A stretch of DNA of 64,000 bases from CADEED01 sp043747835 (GCA_043747835.1 JAYTOK010000153.1:1-64000); one strand, 5' to 3'. Positions 8,708 through 18,251 are shown, counted from the first letter of the stretch. The notes: a model not told the origin generated them from the sequence alone. Numbers and translations: made by a program.

Positions 8708-9469
8708 TTAGCGGGGCAACCGCTTCAGCCGATCCGTCGCGAGCTGCGCGGCTTCGGTGCCTGGATACCGACGGACGACGTCTTCGAGCGTGACGCGCGC
8801 ATCGCCATTGCGGTTCAGCGCCGCCTGCGTGAAGCCGATCTTCACGAGCGCATCCGGCGCCTTGCGCGAGTCCGGCCAGTCCGTGGTCACGCGCTGGAAT
8901 GCGGTGATCGCGTTCTGGTACTCGCGGTTCACGTAGTGCGCCTCGCCGAGCCAGTACTGCGCGTTGCTCGCGAGCGGGCTGCCCGGATACGTGGACACGA
9001 AGTTGCGGAACCCGGCAATCGCCTTCGGATAGTCGGAAGCCTTCAACGCGGTGAACGCCGCGTCGTAACTCGCCTGCTCTGCGCCGGCCGGCGCGGCAGT
9101 CACCGGTGGCGCAATGGGGACGCTGCCCACAGTGCCCGGCCCGACGCTGCCGGTAGCGACACCGCCCAGCGTCTCCAGCGCGGCGAGACGCTTCTCCAGA
9201 TCGCCGTAGAGACTGCGCGTCTGGTTCTTGCCGCCCTCGCTCGCATTCTGCAGAACCTCGACCTCGCCACGAATGCCGCGCAGATCGCTCTGCACGCGAT
9301 CGATGCGTTGCGCGAGGTCGAGCAGGCTCTGGTTGGTGAGCACGCGCTCGATGCGTTGCACGCGTTGATCCAGATCGTTGAGCCGGATCTGCACGGGGTC
9401 GTTTTCGGGCGCGACCGCGCAACCACCGAGAACCAGCGAGCTCGCACCGAGCAGTAGCAACCGTTTCAT
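8708..9469 (-). CDS. cpoB: Cell division coordinator CpoB (YbgF), Tol-Pal associated TPR protein
   Basis: Periplasmic protein that links Tol energy to peptidoglycan synthesis at the division site. 253 residues: signal sequence, a coiled-coil trimerisation region (about residues 25-90, rich in L/Q/R heptads such as LDQRVQRIERVL), a linker and C-terminal TPR repeats (YDAAFTALKASDYPKAIAGF, then SNAQYWLGEAHYVNREYQNAI). The signal ends in LVLGGC, which looks like a lipobox, whereas well-studied CpoB is soluble. It follows pal directly. Confidence 0.92.
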   Translation of the reverse strand: MKRLLLLGASSLVLGGCAVAPENDPVQIRLNDLDQRVQRIERVLTNQSLLDLAQRIDRVQSDLRGIRGEVEVLQNASEGGKNQTRSLYGDLEKRLAALETLGGVATGSVGPGTVGSVPIAPPVTAAPAGAEQASYDAAFTALKASDYPKAIAGFRNFVSTYPGSPLASNAQYWLGEAHYVNREYQNAITAFQRVTTDWPDSRKAPDALVKIGFTQAALNRNGDARVTLEDVVRRYPGTEAAQLATDRLKRLPR

Positions 9470-9500
9470 GGCTCTCTCCGCGATCTGTGACCGCAATCGA

Positions 9501-10016
9501 TTACTTGACGTACACGATCTCGACGCGACGGTTGAGGCCGTAAGCCTGCTCGTCGCTGCCGGCCGCGGCCGGACGTTCTTCACCATAGCTCACCGTCGAG
9601 AGCTGCGACTCCGCCACACCCAGCAGCAGCAGCGCGCGACGCACAGCCTGCGCACGGCGTTCGCCGAGACCGATGTTGTACTCGCGCGAGCCACGCTCGT
9701 CGGCGTGTCCTTCGAGGCGGACCTTCTGGCTCGACGCACCGGCGAGGTAACGCGCGTGCGCGGCGATCACGGTTTGGGAGTCCGCGCGGATGTCGGCGCG
9801 ATCCAGGTCGAAGTACACGATGCGCTTCGAGAGCAACTCGCCCGACGGGCCCGCGGCATCTTCCGAGGCGACAGCCGAACTGTCGACGCCACTCGTGTCC
9901 GTCGTCGTTTGCGGCGCGGGCGCTGCCGGCGGCGCTTCCTCGGGCTTCGTCGTGCAGCCCGCGACGACCGCGAGCGCTGCCAGTACGACGATCGTTGCAA
10001 CGAAATTCTTCTTCAT
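9501..10016 (-). CDS. pal: Peptidoglycan-associated lipoprotein Pal
   Basis: Outer-membrane lipoprotein that anchors the envelope to peptidoglycan and is moved by Tol. 171 residues: lipoprotein signal ending LAVVAGC (Cys about 21), a disordered Pro/Ala-rich linker, and an OmpA-like domain with the peptidoglycan-binding motif LEGHADERGSREYNIGLGERRA. The start at 10016 gives the expected MKKN signal peptide and has AAAGGTG just upstream. Confidence 0.97.
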   Translation of the reverse strand: MKKNFVATIVVLAALAVVAGCTTKPEEAPPAAPAPQTTTDTSGVDSSAVASEDAAGPSGELLSKRIVYFDLDRADIRADSQTVIAAHARYLAGASSQKVRLEGHADERGSREYNIGLGERRAQAVRRALLLLGVAESQLSTVSYGEERPAAAGSDEQAYGLNRRVEIVYVK

Positions 10017-10063
10017 TGGCACACCTTTCAGTTTGTAGATAGTTTGTTCATGGCAGCCTTCTC

Positions 10064-11362
10064 TCACGGCAAGAAGGGTCCCCAGACCGGCTCGCGCACT
10101 TCGCCCGCGTCAGCGTTCAGCTTGAACGAGGTCAGGCCGTCGATCGAAATCGTCTGCAGCACGCCGGCACCGCGTTCGCGACCCGCGAAGATCAGCATCG
10201 CGCCGTTGGGCGCGAAGCTCGGCGATTCTTCCTGGCGGCCCTTCGACAGCACCTGCAGCGTGCCGCTCGCGAGGTCCTGCACGCCGATGCGGTACGCGCC
10301 TTCGTCGAGGGTGAGCAGCGCGAGCTGCTTGCCGTCCGGCGAAATGCGCGGGCGCGCATTGTATGCGTTCGAAAACGTGATGCGCCGCGGCCGCTCGCTG
10401 CTGCCGGGGATGAGCTTGTAGACCTGCGGATTGCCCGAGCGGTCGGACGTGAAATAGATCGCGTCGCCTTCGGGCGAGAACACCGCTTCGGTGTCGATCG
10501 CGGGGTCGTCCGTCAGGCGCGTGAGCTGCTGCGTGCCGAGGTTCAGTAGATAGATGTCGAGGTTGCCGTTCGTGCCCGAGAGCGTCAGCGCGAGCTTCTT
10601 GCCGTCGGGCGACCACGCCGGGGAGCCGTTGATGCCGGCGCGCGCCGACACCATGCTGCGCTGGCCCGTGCGCACCTGCTGGACGTACACCGCCGACACG
10701 CGCCGCTCGAACGAAACGTACGCGAGCCACTCGCCGTCGGCCGACCAGGCCGGCGACATGATCGGACGATCCGACTGCATGATTTTGCGCGGGCTCTCGC
10801 CGTCGGCATCCGCGACGATCAATTGGTACTTCTGCGCGGGCGGACGGCCATCGACGGAGACGTAGGCGATGCGCGTGGCGAATGCGCCGCGCACGCCGAC
10901 GATCTTTTCGTAGATCGCGTCGGCAACGCGATGCGAGGCATTGCGCAGGTTCGCGGGCTTCACCGTCCACTTGCGCGTGAGCAGGTTCTGGCCCGTGAGC
11001 ACGTTGACGAGTTCGGCATCGACGGACAGGTCACCATTCGACAGCGAAGTCAGGCGGCCGACGATGACGTAGTCGTTGCGCATCTGCTTCCAGGCGGCGG
11101 AGTCGACCTCGGACGACGACGTCGGACGAGTGAGCATGTCCGTGCGCGCCATGCCCTTGAAGCGGCCGCTCGACTCGAGATCGCGCTGCACGATCGCGGC
11201 GACATCGAGACCGCCATCGGCGGGCACCGCGCGCGTGAAGGGCACCACGGCGATGTTGATCGGGTCGGTGACGCCCGACGTGATCGTCAGACGCAGTTGC
11301 GCGAGCGCGGGAGTCGCCGCGGCGCCGACAACGAACAACAGGCAGATCGCGAGTTTTTTCAT
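10064..11362 (-). CDS. tolB: Tol-Pal system beta-propeller protein TolB
   Basis: Periplasmic TolB, 432 residues, with signal peptide (cleavage after ATPALA). The N-terminal alpha/beta domain begins LRLTITSGVTDPINIAVVPF; six beta-propeller blades follow with repeated SPAWSPDGKKLA / FSPEGDAIYFTSDRSG signatures. It contacts Pal and TolA. The start at 11362 gives the canonical signal peptide; longer upstream frame is the shadow of the tolA end. Confidence 0.97.
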   Translation of the reverse strand: MKKLAICLLFVVGAAATPALAQLRLTITSGVTDPINIAVVPFTRAVPADGGLDVAAIVQRDLESSGRFKGMARTDMLTRPTSSSEVDSAAWKQMRNDYVIVGRLTSLSNGDLSVDAELVNVLTGQNLLTRKWTVKPANLRNASHRVADAIYEKIVGVRGAFATRIAYVSVDGRPPAQKYQLIVADADGESPRKIMQSDRPIMSPAWSADGEWLAYVSFERRVSAVYVQQVRTGQRSMVSARAGINGSPAWSPDGKKLALTLSGTNGNLDIYLLNLGTQQLTRLTDDPAIDTEAVFSPEGDAIYFTSDRSGNPQVYKLIPGSSERPRRITFSNAYNARPRISPDGKQLALLTLDEGAYRIGVQDLASGTLQVLSKGRQEESPSFAPNGAMLIFAGRERGAGVLQTISIDGLTSFKLNADAGEVREPVWGPFLP

Positions 11363-11367
11363 GCGTT

Positions 11368-12258
11368 TCACTTTGGCTCGAATATCAAGATCAGGTTCCG
11401 CTCGAACAAGCGGGGATCGGGCGGAGGCGGCAAAGGCGAGGCGCGATAAACCGCGGTTTCGACCGATTCGCGCAAGGCGGCGTCGCCGCCGGTGCAACTG
11501 TCGACCCGGACGGCCGTGACCTCGCCGCCCGGAACCTGGGTCACCGACACAGTACAAGAAACGCCCGGCTGTGCCGAGGGTGGCTTTGTCCAGGCGCGCT
11601 GGATACGCGCGACAATTGCGGCGTGCCAGCGGGACGCTTCATCGCTCGTGCGTAGGGCATTGCCGCGTTCTTCCGCTTCCATGCTGCGCCGGAGCTCAGC
11701 CTCGCGCGCGAGCCTGGCCTTCTCGTCGGCGGCCTTCTTGGCGGCGACGGCATCCTCCGCGCGCTTCTTCTCGGCCGCGCGCTTCTCGGCAGCGGCCTTC
11801 TCGACCGCGACCTTTTCCGCGGCGGCGCGCGCCGCGGCCTGTTTCTGCTCTTCGAGCTTCTCCGCTTCTTCTCTTTGTTTGAGCTCGATCTGCTGCTGTT
11901 CCAGCTTTTCCTGCTCGACCTTCTCGGCAGCAAGCCGCTCCTCTTCCAGCCGGCGTTCGATCTCGGCCGGGTCCGGCTTCGGCGGACCCTGCTCCTCGGG
12001 CGGCGTGGGCTCGGGCTCCGGCACGGGCTCGGGTTGCGCGGGCGGCGGCGTCGGCTCCGGGATCGGCTCGATACCTTTCAACGCGCGCTCGTCGACGACG
12101 GTCGCTTCGATCGCGAGCGTGGTCGGCGGCGGCGGCTCGTGCTTGTAGACGAACCAGCCCATCACCGCCGCGCCCACGATCGCCGCGTGCACGAGCAGCG
12201 ACAGCGCGATCGCGCGCCATCCACCCTTCGTCTCCTGCTTCGAACTACGCGGCGGCAT
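11368..12258 (-). CDS. tolA: Cell envelope integrity protein TolA
   Basis: Inner-membrane protein that transmits proton-motive energy from TolQR to the outer membrane. 296 residues: one TM near 17-38 with the SLLVHA motif (SHLS-like) that contacts TolQ, a Pro/Glu linker, a long Ala/Lys/Glu coiled coil (about 95-200), and a compact C-terminal domain (WHAAIVARIQRAWTKPPS onwards) with cysteines in VSCTVSV and VDSCTGG as in TolA domain III. It lies between tolR and tolB with spacings of 5 bases on each side. Confidence 0.96.
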   Translation of the reverse strand: MPPRSSKQETKGGWRAIALSLLVHAAIVGAAVMGWFVYKHEPPPPTTLAIEATVVDERALKGIEPIPEPTPPPAQPEPVPEPEPTPPEEQGPPKPDPAEIERRLEEERLAAEKVEQEKLEQQQIELKQREEAEKLEEQKQAAARAAAEKVAVEKAAAEKRAAEKKRAEDAVAAKKAADEKARLAREAELRRSMEAEERGNALRTSDEASRWHAAIVARIQRAWTKPPSAQPGVSCTVSVTQVPGGEVTAVRVDSCTGGDAALRESVETAVYRASPLPPPPDPRLFERNLILIFEPK

Positions 12259-12263
12259 CGTTC

Positions 12264-12719
12264 TCAGCGGGCTCGCTTCTGTTCCGGTGGCTGAGTCACG
12301 AAGCCGACCGAGCTCGCGCCGGCGCGCTGCAAAATCGTCATCGCGGAAATGACTTCTCCATAAGCGACTCGATAGTCACCGCGCACGAGCACCGTGGTTT
12401 CGGGCGCCCGGCGCAGCACGGCCGCGGTCTGTGCTTCGACCTCGGCGGCATCGAGGGGTTCATCCTCGGGCTTGTTGTAGTTGAGGAAGAGCTGAGCCTT
12501 GTCGTTGATGCTGAGGATGATGGGCTTCGAGTCCTTCAGCATTTCCGGCGGGATCGGGCGCGCACCGGCCTTGGGCAGCTCCACCTTCACACCCTCCGCG
12601 ATCAGCGGCGCGGTGATCATGAAGATGATGAGCAGCACGAGCATCACGTCGATGTACGGCACGACGTTGATCTCGCCCATGAGCTTGCGGCGGCGGGTAG
12701 ATTGATTGACGGACGCCAT
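12264..12719 (-). CDS. tolR: Tol-Pal proton channel subunit TolR
   Basis: ExbD/TolR family, 151 residues. A single TM near 20-40 (NVVPYIDVMLVLLIIFMITAPL) carries the essential Asp of the proton path. The periplasmic domain contains VLVRGDYRVAYGEVISAM, the conserved C-terminal motif. Encoded 9 bases downstream of tolQ. Confidence 0.97.
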   Translation of the reverse strand: MASVNQSTRRRKLMGEINVVPYIDVMLVLLIIFMITAPLIAEGVKVELPKAGARPIPPEMLKDSKPIILSINDKAQLFLNYNKPEDEPLDAAEVEAQTAAVLRRAPETTVLVRGDYRVAYGEVISAMTILQRAGASSVGFVTQPPEQKRAR

Positions 12720-12728
12720 CGGACCTCC

Positions 12729-13403
12729 CTAACTCTTGTTGCCCGCGTAACGCTGCAGGATGGTCGAGAACTCCTCCATGAACGCGTCGTAACGCATCTC
12801 GAGGCGGCTGACCTGGTCGGCGTAGCGGTTGTAGGCGATGACCGCCGGGATGGCCGCGAACAAGCCGATCGCGGTGGCGATCAGCGCCTCGGCGATGCCG
12901 GGGGCGACCATCTGCAGTGTCGCCTGCTGCACGCCGCCCAGCGCCACGAACGAACTCATGATTCCCCAGACCGTGCCGAACAACCCGACGTAGGGGCTGG
13001 TCGAGCCGACGGTGGCGAGGTTAGAGAGACTCTCCTCGAGCCGCTCGATCTCCTTGAGCTGACCGACGCGCATCGCGCGCCGAGCGCCTTCGAGCAACTG
13101 ATCCGCGGGAATGCCACCCTGTTTCAGGCGTGCGAACTCGCGGAAGCCGAACTCGAAGATGCTCGACATGCCGGTGGAGTTGCCGCGGCTCTCGATCTGT
13201 CGATAGAGCGCGGTCAGGTCGCCGCCCTTCCAGAAGCTGTTCTCGAAACTCTCCGCCTCTTCTCTCGCGCGAGAGATCAGAGAACGTTTGCGAAAAATGA
13301 TGGTCCAGGACATCAGCGACGCGAGCAGCAACAAGCCCATCACGGCCTGCACGACTGGGCTCGCGTTCACGACCAATCGGACTATCGACAGCTCATTTTC
13401 CAT
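12729..13403 (-). CDS. tolQ: Tol-Pal proton channel subunit TolQ
   Basis: ExbB/TolQ/MotA family, 224 residues, three membrane segments (about 13-33, 130-155, 165-190). GLFGTVWGIMSSF and IAEALIATAIGLFAAIPAVIAYN are the signature segments forming the proton pore with TolR. Its start overlaps the 3' end of ybgC by 11 bases, so the genes are translationally coupled. Confidence 0.97.
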   Translation of the reverse strand: MENELSIVRLVVNASPVVQAVMGLLLLASLMSWTIIFRKRSLISRAREEAESFENSFWKGGDLTALYRQIESRGNSTGMSSIFEFGFREFARLKQGGIPADQLLEGARRAMRVGQLKEIERLEESLSNLATVGSTSPYVGLFGTVWGIMSSFVALGGVQQATLQMVAPGIAEALIATAIGLFAAIPAVIAYNRYADQVSRLEMRYDAFMEEFSTILQRYAGNKS

Positions 13404-13806
13404 GGCTCACCTTGATGAAATCCGGAAGCGGTCTCGGCCGAAAACTCTTCGCATCGACGCAGGCAACGCGCACTTCGCCTTCGGCGAGAGTCGTATCGCC
13501 ACCCGCGCCATCGGAGCGGGTGATCACCTGCCGGAAGCGGATCGACGCGCGACCCTCCGGCACGGGCACGCAGGAAATCGAGATCTCGTCATCGAGCCGC
13601 GCCGGCCGGCGGTAGTTCACCTGCACCTCGACGACGGCGAACACGAAGCCGAACTCCTCGGCGAGCTCCTGCTGGGAGTGCCCCTGCGCGCGCAGCCACT
13701 CCGTTCGCGCGCGCTCCATGAACTTGAGGTAGTTGGCGTAATAGACGACGCCGCCGCCATCCGTGTCTTCCCAGTAGACGCGTGAGCGCCAGGAAAATTC
13801 CGCCAT
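13393..13806 (-). CDS. ybgC: Tol-Pal associated acyl-CoA thioesterase YbgC
   Basis: Cytoplasmic hot-dog fold thioesterase of 137 residues, acting on short-chain or acyl-carrier-bound thioesters. VYWEDTDGGGVVYYANYLKFMERARTEW contains the catalytic Asp and the conserved YxNY/FxxxAR signature. Its ATG shares one base with the ruvB stop (TAATG) and its 3' end overlaps tolQ, tying the ruv and tol operons together. Confidence 0.96.
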   Translation of the reverse strand: MAEFSWRSRVYWEDTDGGGVVYYANYLKFMERARTEWLRAQGHSQQELAEEFGFVFAVVEVQVNYRRPARLDDEISISCVPVPEGRASIRFRQVITRSDGAGGDTTLAEGEVRVACVDAKSFRPRPLPDFIKVSHGK

Positions 13807-14843
13807 TACTTGTCGGCCTCGAACAGCGGCAGGTTGCCGAGCGCGCGTTCGGGCACCTTGAGCCCGAAATGCAGGTAGGCGTTGCGCGTCGCCATGCGGC
13901 CGCGCGACGTGCGCATCAGGAAGCCCTGCTGGATCAGGAACGGCTCGATGACGTCCTCGAGCGTGCCGCGCTCCTCGCCGATCGCGGCCGCGAGACTCTC
14001 GATGCCGACGGGCCCGCCATCGAACTTCTCGATGATCGTCGACAGCAGCTTGCGGTCGAGCGCGTCGAAACCTTGTGGATCGACCTCGAGAAGATCGAGC
14101 GCGGCGCGCGCGGTGATTTCGTCGATGCGGCCATTGCCCTTCACTTCGGCATAGTCGCGCACACGGCGCAGCAGCCGGTTCGCGATGCGCGGCGTGCCGC
14201 GCGAACGCTGCGCGATGCGCTGCGCGCCGTCGACGTCGATGGGCACGCCGAGAATGCCGGCCGACCGCGTGACTATCTTCTCGAGCTCACCCACCGTATA
14301 GAACTCGAGGCGCTGCACGATGCCGAAGCGGTCGCGCAACGGGGAGGTCAACAGACCCGCGCGCGTCGTAGCGCCGATCAAGGTGAATGGCTGCAGGGCC
14401 AGCTTGATCGAGCGCGCCGCGGGACCTTCGCCGATCATGATGTCGAGCTGGAAGTCCTCCATCGCAGGATAGAGCACTTCCTCGACGACCGGCGAGAGCC
14501 GGTGGATCTCGTCGATGAACAAGACGTCGCGCGGCTGCAAATTAGTCAGCAGCGCGGCGAGATCGCCCGGGCGCTCCAGCACCGGTCCGGAAGTCTGCCG
14601 CAGATTTACACCCAGTTCGCTCGCGAGGATGTTCGCGAGCGTCGTCTTGCCGAGACCCGGCGGACCGAAGATCAGCGCATGGTCCAGCGCCTCGCCGCGC
14701 TTCACCGCGGCCTGCACGAAGATCTCGAGCTGCGCCTTGACCTGCTCCTGGCCGACGTAGTCCGCGAGCCGCTTCGGGCGGATTGCGCGGTCGATCACCT
14801 CGTCTTCCTTCGAGCCCGCGGGCTGAACGATCCGGTCGCCCAT
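13806..14843 (-). CDS. ruvB: Holliday junction branch migration helicase RuvB
   Basis: AAA+ motor of the RuvABC complex, 345 residues. LIFGPPGLGKTTLAN is Walker A, VLFIDEIHRLSPVVEE is Walker B, GATTRAGLLTSPLRDRFG holds sensor 1 and the arginine finger, and the C-terminal winged helix contains PFLIQQGFLMRTSRGR. The start at 14843 (MGDRIV) is chosen because the conserved sequence begins there. Confidence 0.98.
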   Translation of the reverse strand: MGDRIVQPAGSKEDEVIDRAIRPKRLADYVGQEQVKAQLEIFVQAAVKRGEALDHALIFGPPGLGKTTLANILASELGVNLRQTSGPVLERPGDLAALLTNLQPRDVLFIDEIHRLSPVVEEVLYPAMEDFQLDIMIGEGPAARSIKLALQPFTLIGATTRAGLLTSPLRDRFGIVQRLEFYTVGELEKIVTRSAGILGVPIDVDGAQRIAQRSRGTPRIANRLLRRVRDYAEVKGNGRIDEITARAALDLLEVDPQGFDALDRKLLSTIIEKFDGGPVGIESLAAAIGEERGTLEDVIEPFLIQQGFLMRTSRGRMATRNAYLHFGLKVPERALGNLPLFEADK

Positions 14844-14860
14844 GGTTTCCGGGCCGACGC

Positions 14861-15454
14861 TCAAGGCCGCACCGTGCCCTGCAAAGCGCGGCGGATCAGT
14901 TCTTCGGTCGAGTCTCCCGATCCCGCGAAGGGTTTGAGCATCGAGGTCACTTCCGCCGGTTTGTAGCCGAGCGAGACCAATGCGCTCCACGCTTCGCCCT
15001 CGGTCTTGCTACCGCCATTCATCGGCGTCATCTCGGGCGGCAGCCCCGAAAACGCATCCAGCCGGTCGCGCATCTCGATCAACAACCGCTCCGCCGTCTT
15101 GCGGCCGACGCCGGGGATCTTCGTCAGCGACGCAGCATCGCCGAGCTTCACGATCGTGGAGAAGCCATCCACGCTCACGCCCGACAGGATCGACAGCGCC
15201 AGCTTGGGCCCCACCTGCGAGACCTTGAGCAGGTTGCGGAACAGCGCGCGCTCTTCGACGGTGCCGAAGCCGAACAGGATGTGCGCGTCTTCGCGCACGA
15301 CGAGATGAGTCAGCAGTCGCACCTCACTACCTACCGCGGGCAGTGTGTAGAAAGTGCTCATCGGCGCTTCGATGTCGTATCCCACGCCGTTGACGTCCAC
15401 CGTCAAATGCGGCGGAGTCTTCGCCGCGAGTTTTCCACGCACGAATCCGATCAC
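14861..15454 (-). CDS. ruvA: Holliday junction branch migration protein RuvA
   Basis: Junction-binding subunit, 197 residues, tetrameric. N-terminal OB domain MIGFVRGKLAAKTPPHLTVDVNGVGYDI, middle helix-hairpin-helix motifs (FRNLLKVSQVGPKLALSILSG and LTKIPGVGRKTAERLLIEM) and a C-terminal domain that contacts RuvB (AWSALVSLGYKPAEV). It overlaps the ruvC stop by 4 bases (ATGA). Confidence 0.98.
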   Translation of the reverse strand: MIGFVRGKLAAKTPPHLTVDVNGVGYDIEAPMSTFYTLPAVGSEVRLLTHLVVREDAHILFGFGTVEERALFRNLLKVSQVGPKLALSILSGVSVDGFSTIVKLGDAASLTKIPGVGRKTAERLLIEMRDRLDAFSGLPPEMTPMNGGSKTEGEAWSALVSLGYKPAEVTSMLKPFAGSGDSTEELIRRALQGTVRP

Positions 15455-15945
15455 GCTATCATCTCGAAGCGTCGCGAATGCGCATGGCAGATCGCGACCG
15501 CAAGCGCGTCCGCCGCATCGGCAGCGAGCTTCATCTCGATCGCGAGCAGATGACGGACCATGTGTTGAACCTGCGCCTTCTCGGCGCCGCCCACGCCGAC
15601 CACCGCGAGCTTGATCGCGCGCGGCGCGTATTCATGCACGCCGAGCGTGGCCGGCACCGCGGCCAGCGCGGCGCCGCGCGCCTGCCCGAGCTTGAGCGCG
15701 CTGTCGGCGTTCTTGGAGAGGAAGACGCGCTCGACCGCGATTTCCTGCGGTCGATGCGTTGCGATCAGCTCGACGACCTTCGCGTGGATGATTCGCAGGC
15801 GATCCGCGAGCGGACCGCCGGCGGTCGCGATGCACCCTTGCGTGACGATGCGCATCTCGCCGCGCTCGCAGTCGATGATGCCGAAACCGGTTCGAAGGCT
15901 TCCGGGGTCGAGGCCCAGGATGCGCGCGGAGCCGGCCGGCAACAT
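15451..15945 (-). CDS. ruvC: Crossover junction endodeoxyribonuclease RuvC
   Basis: Holliday-junction resolvase with an RNase-H fold. ILGLDPGSLRTGFGIID holds the first catalytic Asp, IAVERVFLSKNADSALKLGQARG the catalytic Glu and DNA-contact region, and DAADALAVAICH the C-terminal acidic pair. The start at 15945 (MLPAGSARILG) gives 164 residues and fits the family N-terminus; the frame is open to 16008 or 16023, so a longer start is possible, and no strong Shine-Dalgarno decides between them. Confidence 0.93.
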   Translation of the reverse strand: MLPAGSARILGLDPGSLRTGFGIIDCERGEMRIVTQGCIATAGGPLADRLRIIHAKVVELIATHRPQEIAVERVFLSKNADSALKLGQARGAALAAVPATLGVHEYAPRAIKLAVVGVGGAEKAQVQHMVRHLLAIEMKLAADAADALAVAICHAHSRRFEMIA

Positions 15946-16115
15946 GCGCGCCACCGACGACGCAGCGGCGGTCGCATCGGGGCGAAAGCCACGCCAGGCT
16001 GACCTCATCGGGTAACGCGCCATCAGTGGTGCAAACCTTTGCCTGACCTTGAAAAAACTCCGCGTATGATAGCCGCAAAACCGCCGCGCCTCACGCGCGT
16101 GTCGCGTCGCTTTCC

Positions 16116-18131
16116 GTGCACAACCTTCACGCCTGCTCCGACGAACTTCGCTCCGCGATCGACCGCGACGCCACCCGGCTCGAAGGCTGGGGCGTGCCGC
16201 GCGCTGCGATCGATCGCGCGGTCGAATCGGCAGTCATCGTCGCGTCGCTGACCGAGGATGCGGTGCTCGCCGCCGCCCTGCTCGCACAGTCCGCGCTTCA
16301 GCGAATCGACAAATCCCGGTTGTCGTCCATGCCTGGGGCCGGAGAGTCGGACCGCGAGATCGAGCTGCATTTCGGTCCCGCGGCGATCACGCTCGCACGC
16401 GAGCTCGCTCACTTCGGCGACATCCGCCTGACGCCGATCGCGGCCGAGAGCCACACGCTCGAGCCCGCGCAAGCCGAAGCGCTGCGCAAGATGTTGCTGT
16501 CCGTGGTCAGCGATCCGCGGCTGGTGCTCGCACGCCTTGCGCGGCAACTCGTCGATCTCAACGCATCCAAGGATGGGGCCATCGCGACACGCGAGCGACT
16601 CGCGCTCGAAACGCGCGAAGTGTTCGCGCCGCTCGCGAACCGCCTGGGACTCTGGCAGCTCAAGTGGGAGCTCGAGGACATCGCGTTCCGCTTCCTGCAG
16701 CCGGACGACTACCGCCGCATCGCCGGCGCGCTTGCCGAGAAGCGCGTGGATCGCGAACGCTACATCGCGGAGTTCTGCCGCACGCTCGAAACGATGATGC
16801 GCGCCGCGGGAATCGACGGCGAGGTCCAGGGCCGGCCCAAGCACATCTACAGCATCCACCGGAAGATGGACCGCAAGCAGCTCACCTTCGAGCAGGTGTT
16901 CGACCTGCGCGCGGTGCGCATCGTCACGGCCTCCGTACCGGACTGCTACGCCGTGCTCGGGCTCGTGCACGGCCGCTACCCCTATATCCCCGGCGAGTTC
17001 GACGACTACGTCGCGACGCCGAAGGACAACTTCTATCGCTCCATCCACACCGCCGTGCTCGGCCCCGAGGGCAAGGCCGTCGAGGTGCAGATCCGCACGC
17101 GCGAAATGCACGAATCGGCGGAACTCGGCCTTGCCGCGCATTGGATATACAAAGAGGGGCGCGCCAAGGAGTCTCGCGCGCACGACGTCTCGTACGACCG
17201 GAAGATCGAGTGGGTGCGCAAGCTGCTGAGCCCCGAGCCGGGCGCCGAACAGACTCAACGGGACTTCCTCGATGAAGTGCGTGCCGAGTTGTTCGAGGAC
17301 CGCGTCTACGCACTGACGCCGAAGGGTGAAGTCGTGGACCTGCCGCCCGCAGCGACGCCGCTCGACTTCGCGTATCACGTGCACACCGACCTGGGGCACC
17401 GCACGCGCGGCGCGCGCGTGAACGGGCGCATCGTGCCCCTCACGCGGTCGCTCGCGAACGGCGAGGTCGTCGAGATCATCACGCAGAAGCATCCCGGACC
17501 GAGCCGGGACTGGCTCTCCGAGACCCAGGGGTTCCTCGTCAGCCCGCGCAGCCGCTCGAAGGTCCGCGCCTGGTTCCGGAAGTTAGACGAGGACTCGGGC
17601 AAGGTGCACCCGGCTGGTGAGGTCGAAGTCGCGCCCGCCCCTGCCCCGGCGCCGCCGCGACGCAAGACCGTGCGACGAAACTCCCGCTCCACCGTGGTTC
17701 TGGGCGGGGTCGAAGATCTGCCGACCAGCTTCGCGCGCTGCTGCGCCCCCGTGAAACCCGAGACGATCGCGGGCTACGCCACCGTGGGCCGGGGCGTGAC
17801 GGTTCACCGGGCCGATTGCCCCGGATTGAAGCGCATGAGCGCCAGCCATCCGGAGCGGCTCATCCCCGCGGCTTGGGCGGACGCCGACCAGACCCAGCCC
17901 GTAACCCTCAACATTGTCGCCATCGACCGACAAGGACTGGTCCGGGACATCGGCGATCTGCTGGCGGGCGAAAAAATCTCCATCGAGATGATGCACACCA
18001 CTACCGATCGCACACAGTCGACGGCTAACATCGACGTGCGCATCGCGATTGGCGATGCGCAACATCTGGCGCGTCTGCTGCAACGTATACGAAAAGTGGG
18101 AAGCGTCCTGTCGGTCCGCCGTTCGGCTTAA
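16116..18131 (+). CDS. relA: GTP pyrophosphokinase RelA (ppGpp synthetase)
   Basis: Makes (p)ppGpp in the stringent response on stalled ribosomes. 671 residues starting at GTG. The N-terminal pseudo-hydrolase region (about 25-190) lacks the HD motif. The synthetase has RPKHIYSIHRKM, FDLRAVRI and GEFDDYVATPKDNFYRSIHT; the EFDD is the ExDD type of monofunctional RelA rather than SpoT. TGS (VYALTPKGEVVDLPPAATPLDFAY) and a zinc/helical region with FARCCAPVKPETIAGY follow, then a C-terminal ACT domain. It diverges from ruvC across a short gap. Confidence 0.94.
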   Translation: MHNLHACSDELRSAIDRDATRLEGWGVPRAAIDRAVESAVIVASLTEDAVLAAALLAQSALQRIDKSRLSSMPGAGESDREIELHFGPAAITLARELAHFGDIRLTPIAAESHTLEPAQAEALRKMLLSVVSDPRLVLARLARQLVDLNASKDGAIATRERLALETREVFAPLANRLGLWQLKWELEDIAFRFLQPDDYRRIAGALAEKRVDRERYIAEFCRTLETMMRAAGIDGEVQGRPKHIYSIHRKMDRKQLTFEQVFDLRAVRIVTASVPDCYAVLGLVHGRYPYIPGEFDDYVATPKDNFYRSIHTAVLGPEGKAVEVQIRTREMHESAELGLAAHWIYKEGRAKESRAHDVSYDRKIEWVRKLLSPEPGAEQTQRDFLDEVRAELFEDRVYALTPKGEVVDLPPAATPLDFAYHVHTDLGHRTRGARVNGRIVPLTRSLANGEVVEIITQKHPGPSRDWLSETQGFLVSPRSRSKVRAWFRKLDEDSGKVHPAGEVEVAPAPAPAPPRRKTVRRNSRSTVVLGGVEDLPTSFARCCAPVKPETIAGYATVGRGVTVHRADCPGLKRMSASHPERLIPAAWADADQTQPVTLNIVAIDRQGLVRDIGDLLAGEKISIEMMHTTTDRTQSTANIDVRIAIGDAQHLARLLQRIRKVGSVLSVRRSA

Positions 18132-18251
18132 CTTAAGGCCGCCGAACGAGTTCCGGCAGGAACGGAAACGTGACGTGTTGCGACGCCAGATTTGGTGGGT
18201 TCGCGTTTACTCAAAACGATTTCTTGAATTTATCCGGGGTACTGGACGCAA

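Noticed and set aside
16023..17492. Minus-strand frame of 489 codons opposite relA
   Set aside because: Shadow of relA, whose catalytic motifs are clear on the plus strand.
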